Positions 43,625-55,288 of a stretch of DNA of 64,000 bases are shown piece by piece. The notes beneath the pieces are model-generated. The model worked only from the letters and a program-made list of their open reading frames with translations, had not been told where the DNA came from and made no database searches. The position numbers were made by a program, and so were the translations under genes. The stretch comes from Macrothele yani (Eukaryota; Arthropoda; Arachnida; Araneae; Macrothelidae): positions 41,621,501 to 41,685,500 of the forward strand of contig CM077011.1 of NCBI GenBank assembly GCA_039090855.1, written 5' to 3'. How positions within the stretch are numbered: position 1 is the stretch's first letter; every line of letters starts with the position of its first letter.

Positions 43625-46422
43625 TAGGGCTCGACAAATCCCGGGTGTCAGGTTGCCCAGGCGCCTAAAATTCGGGCCATGGCGCCTAATTTTCATTTTA
43701 CTTGAAATTTCATAATTTTAAGTAAATACTGTCATTTCTGTTGTTGAATAATGTATAATCCATAGATTATCTATTAAAAAGTTATAAATTTAGGTACTGC
43801 AGACACCGGTAAACGAAAAAACAAAAAGATGCGGCGTTTAAAAAAATCTGTGAGGTAATTGTCAGGAGAGGTGGTGTTATTGGGAAAGTACCAAAAATGC
43901 AGTAACAGAAAAAATGTAACGTAACAGCGAAATAAAAGACCACAAAGAGATTGTAAGCGAGCGCGCGTGCTTTAAAAGCATTTTGATAGAAAATATTATG
44001 CAAGGAAGGCGTTACTATTCGCGCATGCGGAAGCCTACGTGGTGTGAGAATCCGCTATTCTCTATGGAATCCCGCAAGGCTATTCCGTAGCATGTAACCT
44101 TTCTGCGAACCCCATTGCCTAGTTTTGGTGCATTAATTGTGCTAGTTAAGAATTTTTTTCTACTTTCGGTATTCAGTTAAAACGTATCCAGAAATAAGAC
44201 AATGCTATGGACTATCCGCAATTTCAACAGATTTTTTAGGGTAACTAGTGAACTACAGTAATGCTGCAACAGCTAGCGATTTTAGTTCGTTTACTTAAAA
44301 GTAGCACAGAAGTACTTCAAAATGACAGTTACTTTTTCAATAAGACGATCATTTCTTTCTCACATCATTGGATTTCTGAGGCGGTCCTGTAAATCGCAGT
44401 TTTCTGTCAGAAATTACTATTCACGATTAACATGATAGGTGCGGATTATACGACTGTCGTGCATGGCAATTATTACGGAATGTCTGTAGTTTCTACGGAT
44501 TTCGTTGTCTGACTACAGAACTCACGCTCAAAACTACGAATTCTACGAATCTTCATTTTGTTTTTAAAAAATGGGGGGGGGTATTTTGTTTCAAAGCTTT
44601 CAAAATCAGTAGTTAAATGGAGTAAAAGAATTTGCCCTAATTGTAATTTTTTTCTCCCGATTTTGCGTTTGTGTCTTGTATTCTTGTTATCATTTTATGG
44701 CGTATATGTTCGTATTTCAGTTTGAAACTGTAGATTAGGCAAGATTTTGCGGAAAGGGAAGTTAGAAGTCGCAAAAATTTCCTCCTAATTTTGTGGCATG
44801 AGATTCTTCCACAAGTTCGAGAAATTCTGCCTTTTCGTTATTTTTGCCACTCAGGAGATCCATGTACAAGTAAACAGAATTTGAGGGGGGGGGGTCGGAA
44901 TTCCATCTTTATGAAACTTTCAAAAACGGAAAGTTGGCAGAGTTCAGATTTTTTTCTGTAATCATTTATTTTTTCTCACGATGTTACTTCTGTTCAGTAT
45001 TTTTAAGTATCATTTTACTGCATAAATTTTTGTATTTCAGCTTGAAAATAGGAGAAAAATTTCCAAAACCAGAAGTCGGACGGATCTCCTGTAATCGCTA
45101 TCACCCCTGCGATGCTTCCAATTTCCAGCACTGTTAAATGCCTCCCACCCCATTAGTTTCTGTGTTTAATCTTGACAAAGGAAGAAGGAAATTCCTGAAA
45201 ATGGAAGTGATGAAAATTTGTAAAAATTGATGCATGGTGTTCAAAAGTTAAGTATTAATATTCCCAAATTTACACCATTTATCTAAAATAGTTGAAGCTT
45301 TGATATCATGCGCTCATGGTCCTCAGACTGATGGTTTTTATCAGAAGGCATAAAAAACAAAAAAAGAAAAGTGACAATGAAGAAATAGGGAAAGAATGAT
45401 ATCAGCAGAAAGAAAAATTAAGCAGTGGTGCTGTGAAGTTGCAGTCAATAAAAGACAAACTGACAGTAGTTGCATTCTTGCTGTCTGTTTTGATTTTTCA
45501 CCAGCTAAAATATTCAGCTTTTTTTCACCTTCTTTGGTCTCATCTCCTTAAACAGCAATTTTAGGGGCAGTATGATCATATGGTAAGTGGAGGTTTGTGC
45601 ACTGCGCGTTCACTTGCTTGGATTTCCTGTCTGTCGAGCATCGTGGAATTCTGAACACATCTTACTGATTTTTTTTCTGGTGGAAGTTTTGAACCTCGCT
45701 GGGGAATCAACTTTGGGTTTTTCACGTGTTAAGTTTGTTTCATTAGTGTCCTTGTTTGTTGTAACATTTTGTTGAGGCGCATATTTTTTTTTTACAAAGA
45801 GATGGATCATTTCATAAAATAGTCCGTGTATGCCACGCAATACTAGTTACTAGTAACAAGGCTGTTGCCAATGTTGGCAGGTATGGACTGTTTTTTTTTT
45901 TTTTTTAATATCACGGTCTGAGACATGCTGTTGCAGATTATGCAAAGGAAAAAATTGTTTTTCTCAGAATTTCACGATCTACAGATCATATGCCATAGCG
46001 GATTATACATGGTATTTTTTTTTCACAGCCTTACCCTTGTGGATCTCACGAACAAACATTTTTTCTGAATTTTATGGTTTACAGATAACACGAAGAAAAA
46101 AAAATATGGTACTTTGAAATAATATGTGCAAAATATGACATCCGCAAATAGTATTTTAATAAAATCTAAATCTGAAATTTTAATTTTTGAGATTGTCTAC
46201 TGAAAGAATGGAAAAAGAAAATTGTGAAGCAATTTGGAACTTTATTTTGCAATAAATGGTTTGGGTAAAAAGAAAAAAAATTTACAACAAATATGGTTTA
46301 CCACTTTTCATTCCAGCGTTATAACCAAACATGTTTTTGTTCATGCGTTATTGACTTCGTTTCACCTGGCGCCTAAATTTTGAAGCTGGCTCCTAGATTT
46401 AGAACAGATTTGTTGAGCCCTG
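43625..46422. mobile_element. Non-autonomous hAT with GGCGCC-rich ends
   Basis: Left AGGGCTCGACAAATC then CAGGCGCCTAAAATT; right, inverted, CAGGGCTCAACAAATCTG with TAAATTTAGG... and GGCGCC near 46367. Flanks CATTTTAC (43617-43624) and CATTTGAC (46423-46430) form an 8-bp duplication with one mismatch. No transposase inside. Much of the interior (43727-44480 and 45890-46110) is Tigger-like sequence. Confidence 0.75.
43727..44480. mobile_element. Tigger-like relic related to the 6.9-kb element
   Basis: TACTGTCATTTCTGTTG, then GATTATCTATTAAAAAGTTA and TACTGCAGACACCGG parallel the left side at 6887-6965; AAAAAAATCTGTGAGGTAAT near 43848 parallels 8925-8950; GGTGCGGATTATACGAC and TTATTACGG near 44437-44477 resemble the right end. 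Heavily diverged; similar phrases recur at 45890-46110, so the element may once have been longer. Confidence 0.45.
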
Positions 46423-46737
46423 CATTTGACCACATTCTACTGATCTCAAGTGTTTTCAGTACAGAGGAAGGAGTGGTAAGGATGACAACACCTTGCAATC
46501 CAAGATATCACACCGTACAAGAACTTTGCAAATTTTTTTTCATTGTGCTTTTTTCTTTTAAAAAAAAACACTTTCTGGCAAATATATGCACTACATCTTT
46601 CACTGATTTTTAGAAAACTTAATTCATCAAAAGGCCTGCAAATAGTTAAAACAAATACAATTCTGCAAGTAATTCAGTGTTAGAACAGCTATAGCTTATG
46701 CCATAAATATTCGTAATTTATGTGCATACAATTACAA
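46423..46737. other. Flank between hAT and PLE
   Basis: An open stretch near 46435-46550 (VFSTEEGVVRMTTPCNPRYH) looks slightly coding but has no convincing splice borders. Otherwise AT-rich. Confidence 0.35.
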
Positions 46738-48325
46738 CCATAACAGGTAGCTTACCTTTTATTGTAAGGCCAGCTCCTTTAGTACACATTTCCTGCACGT
46801 TTTGTTCTTTTTGTAGTCTAGCTTGGTTCAAGCCTCTGGTGCGTTGGTCCTATTCCGTCTTCAGTTCATTCAATGCCTGGTGAATGTATAAGTCCTTGAA
46901 GTGTACTCCAGTGTAATGACATTTGGCCCCAACAGCATCTACTTCCCTTCCAACCACTCTTACCAACGTGTAAAACCCAACTTTAGTTGGTTAATTGACA
47001 TTTATAAAAACCAAAATTCTTAAACTTAATACAAATTGACATGACGTACTAACACAAATGTCCTATTTACATACACACAAAATTCTAACCAAAAACATTA
47101 AAAACATATATACAACTATTTACACACAACTTATCTTATTCCCTTCTATGTCATTCCTTCAATTCCCGTTCCCTACACCTCACGACATCCAGAGCATTCA
47201 GTCACCACACCGCAGCCATTCCCACGTAGACTGCCTCAAGCACTTTCTACCCCCCACCTGGGTCATCCTCAGGAGGTGTTCCAGATGTTATCTCTCCTGC
47301 TACCGCAGTGTGAGTGAGCGATACGATCGTCTTCCTCACCCCTGCTCCGACGTCACCTATGAAAAACTTCCACCGTGGCTCCATCTATTATAAACTTTTG
47401 TAAAAACTTCATTTTCTTCTTCTGTGTTTTTGGCTTTTTTGTTCAATTTTTATTAATTCTTTCCATTTTTAATTAAAGACACTTGGGTCATTATTATTAC
47501 AAATTCTATCTCTATTTTTCTCAATCAACACAGACTGCAATGCGTAGGCATCTCTCATTGCAACATGATTTTATTATTTTAATCTCTTCAAAATTTGGGG
47601 TATGTGTGGTTATCCAGACAGTATTGTATTAGGTGCTGTTCATGCTTCTTTTTTTTTTTTTTTTGCCAATTTTTAATATGTTGTTGTAGGCGATGTTTTA
47701 ATTGATTTTTGGTACTTCCAATATAAGATATTGATGGGATTCCACTTATAGGTATTTTGTATACACCAGCTTTTTCTAAGACACTACAATTTTCAGTATT
47801 ATTAATTATCATATCTCTAATTGTTAGTACTTTGTTTCCCATCTGAATTCCATATTTATGGTATAATTTATTTATTTCTGTAGATATTCCTGGAAGGTAA
47901 GGTATTGCACCAACATATTGTAATAGCTTTTTGCTTTTAGAGGAAGATGTATCTTGCATCTTTACTTGTATATCATATATCCATTTATTTATTTTCTGTG
48001 GAGGGTATCCATAGTTATATGATATTTCTTTAATGTAATTTATTTCTTCAGTAAGAAATTCTTCTTTAGAGGAATGTGTGATTGCTCTTTTGATTAATGT
48101 TTTTAATGCCATTACATTTCTGTGTGTAAGGATGTGTTGAGCTATATGGTATCAGAATTGGAACATACATCTGTTTTCTTTGTACTTTGTACTGCAGTTG
48201 GTCACTTTGGTTGATAACTTTAACATCTAAGTAGGGTAAGGTATTTGTTGAACATGAAGAAGAAAATGCCTTACCCTACTTAAATGTTAAAGTTATCAAG
48301 CAAAGTGACCAACTGCAGTACAAAG
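46738..48325 (-). mobile_element. PLE of a second family, left (minus) arm
   Basis: This arm is the inverted counterpart of 54350-55781; a hAT separates them (GTACAAAG duplicated). The original palindrome centre is near 48246, where GCCTTACCCTACTT faces AAGTAGGGTAAGG. The outer tips AGGTAGCTTACC (46745) and GGTAAGCTACCT (55770) pair, and ATTACAA occurs just outside both, a possible duplication. As in the 6.9-kb PLE, two 5'-truncated copies are joined head to head. Confidence 0.85.
47588..48112 (-). pseudogene. PLE GIY-YIG endonuclease, second family
   Basis: 174 codons: MALKTLIKRAITHSSKEEFL, a linker YVGAIPYLPGISTEINKLYH, then AGVYKIPISGIPSISYIGST with KHRLQQHIKNW. GVY, YIG and the following Arg are conserved. 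It then runs through a poly-Lys tract (A-run at 47650-47661) to LIQYCLDNHTYPKF. The RT domain is absent. The long A-run probably reflects slippage. Confidence 0.8.
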
Positions 48326-48582
48326 CAGGGCTGTGGAAATCTAAAAATTTCTACTCGTCCTCGAGGACAGTGTCTTAGAAAAACCACCCGTCCTTCACCA
48401 AGGGACACCTGTCCCCTATAAATGTATCCTAAATTTAAATATTCTATCCCCATCCCCTATAAATGTATCCTAAATTTAAATATTGCATTACAGTGAAGAA
48501 AATTTTAGTATACATAAAATCAACATACCTTTATTTTGATACTGATACAATTTTGCATAATAGTTAAAATTATCAGATTTTT

Positions 48583-50143
48583 TTACTTTATGTGCCTTTG
48601 ACCTGGGCCTACATTTAACCAGTGATTAACTGCCAAAGTGGGGTCAAAGTCCGAGAGCTGTGGTCCATTTACATGTATCAGCATAACAGAGTCTAAGACA
48701 GGTTGCTGCATACTGGATCTTAGTATGTTCTTTTGCAGATTCATCGCAGAAAATCCTCGTTCAACAACTGCAGTATTTGATGACAGTGTTAATATCAATT
48801 CAACTAGCATGAGAATGTTTCTGTATTCCTTGGACAAACATGGGTTTTTATATATTTGAAGTAATGAGTTTCTTGCCTGGTTCTTGATTATATTTTGAAT
48901 TTCAGTTCAATCCATTCATTTTCCATCTGTCTTGCATTCCCAAGAAGAATCTGCTTAAAATAGTCCCAAAGGTAGGATACTTGCTCATTTCCAAATGAAA
49001 GTAGAAGGGATTTATTCTCTGGCCACTCAGAGAAGTCAAACACAGTGAATGATTTAATGACATTTTCTTGAAACTGTTGGAAGCGCTTCTCTAAAATTGT
49101 AATAGCCTTGTCAATTAAGTCATAGGCAATTTCATGAACACCAGATTCATCAGCTGAGCTTGATCTAGAAGCAAGCTGGATAACTCTCTTTGTTTTGTTG
49201 TGTGTCTCATTCTCTGTGAATTCTGAAAACTCAGGAAGTGGACCTTCCTTGACCTCTAATGCTCTCAGCTTCAGGATGCTTAAGTCTATTTTCTTCCATG
49301 CATCAATGATTAAGAATTCCTCAGCTTGGAGAGCTTTGGAAAGCTGGGCTAAGATGCTTAAAAAATTTACCAGGAAAAGTAAAAACCTTTGGAATTTGTC
49401 GGATTTCATAACTTTCAGCAGTCCTTTTGCAGTCGCAGATTCATCTTTATTTGCTCGCTCTGCCACATCTTCCAGATGCAGAAGTGTTGCACCAAAATTG
49501 GTAGTAAGGGACTTAAGAGCTCGATGTTGGCTTGCTACCCACCTTATGTTTTGTAAACCACCGAATTTAACAAGATGGCTGTTTAATACATTTGCTACTT
49601 CCTCCAGTTTTCTTTGTCTTTTTGGCAAATAATGATAGAAGCTAAATACTTGCTTTAAGGTCTTTTCAAACATCAACTTAAACTGATCATTTTTTTTTCA
49701 TATCAAGTATCACCAGCTAAAGATTATGATTGATGCAGTGCATGACAATAAGACTGTGATATTTCTTTTTCATAAGTGCTTGTATCCCATTATAAATGGC
49801 CATATTGCTTGCTGCTCCATTCAAATTTAGCCCCACTAACTTATTAGACAGTACTTCCTCAGTTATCCCTATCTTTTCCAAACCATTTAAAATACTTTCT
49901 TGAATCCCATTACTGTTGCTGTTCTTTACAGCAATTATAGCTTCCAACCGAGTTTTCGGTAAACCATTGTTTACATATCTTACATAGATGGCTTCCTGTT
50001 CACATGAACTTTTATCAGTTGAGCCATCAGCCATGATGCAGAAAATTTGAGCTTGTCTTATTTTTTCTGCTACTTTGCTTTGCAAAACTACAGCTATAGA
50101 TGTCACAAAATCCACACAAGCATCACGATTCAAACAGCTGCCA
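48583..50143 (-). pseudogene. hAT transposase (ZNF862-like), catalytic and C-terminal parts
   Basis: Minus strand: RDACVDFVTSIAVVLQSKVA, FCIMADGSTDKSSCEQEA with the first catalytic Asp, LVGLNLNGAASNMA where the second Asp (normally CDGASNM) reads Asn, HCINHNL, LQNIRWVASQHRALKSL, and the C-terminal SSNTAVVERGFSAMNLQKNI dimerisation block at 48.7 kb. Interrupted by frameshifts near 49700 and 48880. The N-terminal finger is at 53276-53762 beyond the nested hAT. Frame breaks and the D-to-N change argue against activity. Confidence 0.85.
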
Positions 50144-50499
50144 CTTAAAGCAGAGGTGCCAACCTCTAGCAGAACATATCAGTAATCAATAGGGGATTTT
50201 TCAGTAATGTTTCAGTAATCAAACACAAACTTTCAGTAATATTTTCAGTAATGTAACACGCCATTTTTTTTTCAAAGTTAAGGACAATATTATAGTATGA
50301 CTGTGTAACCTGTAATACTTGTATGAGGTGCCTATCGGTAATCACCATACAAAGCCTCATCGTTAACGCATGGAAAGGGTATTTCATGAGAAATTAATGC
50401 GTGAAATGTGTAATAACTTTATATGTTTACACTATCCTGACAAAAAATAATGAAATTAAATTATCAATATTGTACTTACCTCGTGTCATTGCTTTATGT

Positions 50500-51010
50500 C
50501 AGCAATGACACGAGGTAAGTACATTTTCCTCGGCTCACCTGAGGAAAATGCTTTACTTTTCTGTACAAGAAGGGCACTTAATGTTTTGGTGCTCATTGTT
50601 GGGCAGAAGTATGTGAGGTTTTTCCTTACTATACCAAATATTCTCTCTGTAGAGGAATTGCTGTGAGGATAGTCAATATTGCCAACATTAGTTTAGGCAA
50701 AGCAGAATACTTGGGAAAGCTAGATGAATCCTTCTTAGATATTTCATTCCACACCACACCTGCTCTATATAGGATATCTAGCTTCATCAATATCAGAGTC
50801 TGGGAACATAGCATGAAAGAAGGGACCAGCATGATCACAGCTTGCTATAGGTAGGTTATGCTCCACAACCAATGAAGTAAACAGCAACTCAGCATTTATC
50901 ACGCTATTTTCATTCTTTTTTGCAAAAAAATTATCCAAAGGTTTTGATTGAGTCTTTAATTTTACATAATCCTGGTGTTTGTTTTGACTGGATATGCCTT
51001 CGGCAATCAT
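50500..51010 (-). pseudogene. hAT transposase with internal deletion
   Basis: Starts SKPLDNFFAKKNENSVINAE, LLFTSLVVEHNLPIAS, CDHAGPFFHAMFPDSDIDEA; then, after a few broken codons, PHSNSSTERIFGIVRKNLTY and TKTLSALLVQKSKAF, the C-terminal dimerisation end. The catalytic middle is deleted, so first and last domains are nearly joined. Non-functional, but the termini are kept, so the element could be moved in trans. Confidence 0.78.
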
Positions 51011-51276
51011 CTCGTCCTACATGGGCTACTGAAAACTACATGGGCTACTGATTACTCTCATATTAGAAGGCACGCAAGGAAACCTTTATTTCAGCATTTG
51101 TAACATTTTCCATTTCCTAGCTCAAGATTTGGGAGACAGCTTTGGATGTTCCTGGAGAAACCTCTTTGCAACATGACGATTATGGGCAAAACACGTAACA
51201 ATATTAACAAAGAAAGGTAACTTGATCACGCTAGTTACGTTAACTAAAACTTTTACAAAAAGTTCGTAAGTTGGAA

Positions 51277-51308
51277 GCTTTCGACCTTATCTTAGGTCTT
51301 CATCACGC
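51277..51308 (-). ncRNA. Hammerhead-like motif, PLE second copy
   Basis: Identical to 7070-7101: GTGATGA, A, GACCT/AGGTC hairpin, GAAA. Confidence 0.35.
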
Positions 51309-51315
51309 CAATGGA

Positions 51316-52005
51316 GGACTAAAATTGTTGCCAGATTCTACATTTGAATTTTTCCTATTTTTGTTGCCAAAACTTAGAATTGATCTCCAGATCAACGGAA
51401 TGTAGAGAGGAGATTCGGAGTTGCAAGTCATTGAGTTGAAAATAATTTCTATGCTTTCACGGTAACGGAGGGCAAAACGATTGTCAAACGAAGCAATTGC
51501 GTTTTGCTTCGTTCCAGTGGGGAACTGCAGATGTGTCTTCCATTGTCAAAATAGACAAGGCAGTGTTGGGATTGCCTTTGAAACATCTTTTCTGTGTTCT
51601 AAAATTCTATGGCTAATGCTCCTGTATGTGCTTCCAATGTATAAGTTATCCCCAGTAGAAGAAGAGATAGGAATGCAGTAAACTCCTGGGAGGTTCAGGC
51701 TTTCAACTTTGTCCCTATCCCTTTGTAGAAGTTTCAAGATGTTTGGGGTAGATTTAATGGCAAGATGGTAACCAAAACTTCTAAAAAGGATCTGTAACTT
51801 ATAAGCATAGGAAGGATGGTAAGGAACAGAACCACAGAATTTCAGGTCTTCTTTCTTGTGAGGAAGGAGGCATTCGATTTTCGAATGGTTTTCATATTTC
51901 TTTATGAGGGAGTTAACTGTAACAGCAGGGAAACCATGAGAGAGGGCTATTGTAGAAATTTTGGAGAGTTCTTCTTGAAGAGAGAGTTGGTTGTTGCAAA
52001 TGATA
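51316..52005 (-). pseudogene. PLE GIY-YIG endonuclease, second copy
   Basis: Minus strand: linker LPHKKEDLKFCGSVPYHPSY (other frame), then LPGVYCIPISSSTGDNLYIG and RSISHRILEHRKD. A one-base loss near 51580 and an insertion near 51500 break the end. Otherwise almost identical to 7096-7792. Confidence 0.78.
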
Positions 52006-52019
52006 TGAGTCCTCCATTG

Positions 52020-52051
52020 GCGTGATGAAGACCTAAGATAAGGTCGAAAGC
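52020..52051 (+). ncRNA. Hammerhead-like motif, PLE second copy, right tip
   Basis: Identical to 8748-8779 and in inverted orientation to 51277-51308. Confidence 0.35.
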
Positions 52052-53275
52052 TTCCAACTTACGAACTTTTGTAAAAGTTTTAGTTAACGTAACTAGCGTG
52101 ATCAAGTTACCTTTCTTTGCCTCTTTGCATATTTATTTGTTTCTGAAATGATAATTCCAAGGATGAAATTGGTAAAAAACAAGTAAAAATATGCAATAGG
52201 TGCCACATCAGTTGCAGGAGCATGTTTGGGCCCCTGCATTTCATAACAATAAAAAAGATGCTGAGGTTGTTCATCACTTCCCTCTATAACATCCTCCCAT
52301 TCACTTTCAGAACTTTCATGATCTGAAGATTCGCTATCAAGATCTTCACCTTCTGAAGAAGATATGGTGTGTGTGGCACGGTGGCTAGTTTTCTGGCTTG
52401 ATGTTGCTTGGCCAATATCACTCTCATATGATTTTAAATCATCACCATCACTTGGCAAACTTTCACTCTCACTACAACAAGCCATTTCAAATAACCTTAG
52501 AAAAAAATTTTCACACAGTAGGAAAAAGCACGTCTGCTAGTCTGAGGAACAAGCTGTCAATAAAGTCATCCTCTGCTAACACGAGTTTGGAAAAAGAGGG
52601 AGATTCGTAATTCAGAGTTTTGCGATTGTGTCTGTTTGGGAAAAAAGAAATTAATAATGTGCAGAGCTTCTAGTAATAAAACACCGCACTTCGTTCTCAC
52701 GCGCGACGAAAGTCCACAAGAAATATAAACATCCTTCATCGCGGGACCACACATTACGACGAGTTGATCATTATTGCACTTCGAGCAGGGCTCTAAAAAG
52801 TTATTTCCGACAGTACGACGTCTTATAATTCACCAACAATGCCAAGTGAACAGCCCTGCCTCAACTGCAGTAGGAAAAGTTTTGGGCTAAAGTAACTTTT
52901 CTCCCATCACACGGAGAAAGTGCGTGGGAAACTGATAGCAAGCGCAAACTCATTTACGATATGATACTTACGGCATATTACCATTCTTTCGATAATATCG
53001 CTGTTTGACGCTATGATTCATGGACATTCCATTTCAAAACGATATGATAGATAAATGATATGATCATTGACACCGATATCTGCCGTCTGATTCAGAAAAT
53101 ATGCGGATCAAAATCAAAGGCCGACAAATCAGCAGCGTCAAACTAAAAGGCTTAACAAAAAAGTATACAAAATTGAGATTCTCCAAAACACACTGAAATC
53201 CATAATTCTTCCAACCTGTCCGTAATTGTGTAATCTGACAGTCGAAACCGTAATAGTTGGCACCTCTGCTTAAAG

Positions 53276-53762
53276 TGATGCCATTCTTCACCTGTAAGTG
53301 ACACAGGACTTTGAATTTTCAGAAGGCTAAATTTTCACTAACTAGGAAATAAGCTGTATTGAAGAGTTTCATTAGATTATCAAAATTTTTCTTGTTAATA
53401 TACTTCAGGGCAACCACCATGGGTGTACTTGCACAATTCTCTTTTGCAAAGGCTGCATCTTGGTATTTAATGTGGCATTTACTTCGGCTGTGTGTTTGAA
53501 GAGTTTCTTTCCTGAAACCTTGGGCTGAACTGCCAGTTCCTTTATACAGAGGGCTGTTTTTATCTGCTAAGTTTGGAAAACTAGTGCACCAAATGCAATA
53601 CATTTCTTTTTCCTCCCTCAGTTTAACCCATTGAAATTCCTTTTCCCAATTCTTCTGATAGCTGCGTTGCCACTTTTCACTGTCATAGATATTATGCAGC
53701 GATTTACTGCTATTCATATGCAGTTCAGTACCGATTTCAACTTCTGATGAAGAAGGCTCCAC
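53276..53762 (-). pseudogene. hAT transposase N-terminus with zinc finger
   Basis: Met at 53762 (MEPSSSEVEIGTELH) opens 147 codons with WEKEFQWVKLREEKEMYCIW, then CTSFPNLADKNSP and FRKETLQTHSRSKCHIKYQD: a C-x2-C...H-x5-H finger of the TTF/BED-like kind seen in ZNF862 relatives. After a stop at 53319 a further stretch (HLQVKNGITL) leads to the nested hAT at 53268; the gene continues at 50143. Confidence 0.82.
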
Positions 53763-54429
53763 ATGTTCTGCCGCATTACTTTTAACTTTTTAAATGGTAT
53801 CACCGCCTTTAAAAAAATCTCGTAAATCGCATTGTGAATACTTCATTGTTATATATGCGAGAGAGAAAAAACAAGCTTCCCGCGTCTCCACTGATTCAAA
53901 GCGCAATGATTTTCCTCCCATCTGCGGTAAGTTTATGATAGCCGCCCTCGGAATGGGGAGTGGAAACCGATTTTTTGTTGTGCTGCCTGAGATCTCAAGT
54001 GTGCGGTGGGAAAATAAACAAACAGAACAGATTATTGCACAAGCGGGAGTGGATCGATCGCCATGTGAGGACAGTAGCCAATGCATGCTACGGCTGGAAT
54101 GTGTGTGCGGCGAAGCGTTCTGACGCCATAATTTCTTGCAGCACTCGATTTACGGGGTTTTATTTTACTGTTCATTCAAGCGAATTAGGTATACTAAAAA
54201 TGAGTAAACGTGGGTAAAAAAAAAGTTTGAAGTGCATTTTCCAAAAAAAATCTCAATTTTTTTTTTTTCTTTGGTCGTCCGCAAGAGAAGAATAAACCCG
54301 TCCTCCTTCAATATCTACCGGGTACGGACAGGCGATTTCCGCAGCCCTGGTACAAAGTACATAGAAAACAGACATATGTTCCAATTCTGATACCATATAG
54401 CTCAACACATCCTTACACACAGAAATGTA

Positions 54430-54891
54430 ATGGCATTAAAAACATTAATCAAAAGAGCAATCACACATTCCTCTAAAAAAGAATTTCTTACTGAAGAAAT
54501 AAATTACATTAAAGAAATATCATATAACTATGGATACCCTCCACAGAAAATAAATAAATGGATATATGATATACAAGTAAAGATGCAAGATACATCTTCC
54601 TCTAAAAGCAAAAAGCTATTACAATATGTTGGCGCAATACCTTACCTTCCAGGAATATCTACAGAAATAAATAAATTATGCCATAAATATGGAATTCAGA
54701 TGGGAAACAAAGTACTAACAATTAGAGATATAATTAATAATACGGAAAATTGTAGTATCTTAGAAAAAGCTGGTGTATACAAAATACCTATAAGTGGAAT
54801 CCCATCAATATCTTATATTGGAAGTACCAAAAATCAACTAAAACGTCGCCTACAACAACATATTAAAAATTGGCAAAAAAAAGAAGCATGA
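54430..54891 (+). pseudogene. PLE GIY-YIG endonuclease, second family, plus arm
   Basis: 153 codons: MALKTLIKRAITHSSKKEFL through the linker to AGVYKIPISGIPSISYIGST and KRRLQQHIKNW, then KKEA and a stop. The minus arm reads further because of its longer A-run. The endonuclease core is intact but the reverse transcriptase is missing. Confidence 0.8.
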
Positions 54892-55253
54892 ACAGCACTA
54901 ATACAATACTGTCTGGATAACCACACATACCCCGAATTTTGAAGAGATTAAAATAATAAAATCATGTTGCAATGAGAGATGCCTACGCATTGCAGTCTGT
55001 GTTGATTGAGAAAAATAGAGATAGAATTTGTAATAATAATGACCCAAGTATCCTTAATGAAAAATGGAAAGAAATAATAAAAATTGAACAAAAAAGCCAA
55101 AAACACAGAAGAAAATGAAGTTTTCACAAAAGTTTATAATAGATGGAGCCATGGTGGAAGTTTTTCGTAGGTGACGTCGGAGCAGGGGTGAGGAAGATGC
55201 TCGTATCACTCACTCACACTGCGGTAGCAGGAGAGATAACATCTGGAACACCT

Positions 55254-55288
55254 CCTGAGGATGACCCCGGTGGAGGGTAGAAAGCGCT
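55254..55288 (+). ncRNA. Loose hammerhead-like motif
   Basis: CTGAGGATGA, then a CCCC...GGGT hairpin, then GAAAGCGC. Core departs from CTGATGA by an inserted GGA/shift, so activity is doubtful. Confidence 0.25.

Larger units (their letters stand above)
51171..52119 (-). mobile_element. PLE, second copy of the 6.9-kb family
   Basis: Flanked by the 10-bp repeat CCTCTTTGCA (51161-51170 and 52120-52129). It begins with the same text as 6967 (TGACGATTATGGGCAAAACA) and carries the minus arm to about 52007, then only about 110 bp of the inverted plus-arm end. So both copies have the same inverted termini, although the amount of second copy differs greatly. Confidence 0.88.
51030..52485 (-). pseudogene. 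piggyBac transposase N-terminal fragment, split by a PLE
   Basis: Minus strand: MACCSESESLPSDGDDLKSY and a Ser/Glu/Asp-rich leader (52485-52300), then MQGPKHAPATDVAPIAYFYL and FFTNFILGIIISETNKYAKR, the start of the piggyBac DDE domain (LFFTxxLLxxIVxETNRYA). After the PLE the reading resumes as VSPGTSKAVSQ and NVTNAEIKVSL (W.DVTxEEMKAFL in piggyBacs) and ends near 51030. TTAA borders were not resolved. A broken N-terminal third only. Confidence 0.72.
50151..53268 (-). mobile_element. hAT (CAGAGGTGCC ends) nested in the ZNF862-like hAT
   Basis: CAGAGGTGCCAACC at the left and, inverted, CAGAGGTGCCAAC at the right, flanked by CTTAAAG (50144-50150 and 53269-53275), a 7-bp duplication. It carries an internally deleted hAT transposase, piggyBac-derived sequence and a PLE. 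Same family as E (27594) and F (57684). Confidence 0.88.
48326..54349 (-). mobile_element. hAT of ZNF862-like type, inside the PLE
   Basis: Ends CAGGGCTGTGGAAATC and, inverted, CAGGGCTGCGGAAATCGCC, with a perfect 8-bp duplication GTACAAAG (48318-48325 and 54350-54357). 6.0 kb in all, of which 3.1 kb is a nested hAT. Without it about 2.9 kb remains, enough for one transposase gene. Confidence 0.93.

Noticed and set aside
46435..46550. Plus-strand exon reading VFSTEEGVVRMTTPCNPRYH
   Set aside because: The only good donor (GTAAGG) lies 16 bp after the acceptor and the rest of the frame runs into an A/T tract.
52300..52485. Acidic host protein
   Set aside because: The Ser/Glu-rich leader runs directly into piggyBac core motifs (LFFTNF, ETNKYA) and is the usual acidic N-terminus of that transposase.
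52786..52857. Tiny hAT MITE with CAGGGCT/AGCCCTG ends
   Set aside because: Only 7 bp of terminal match and no target duplication.
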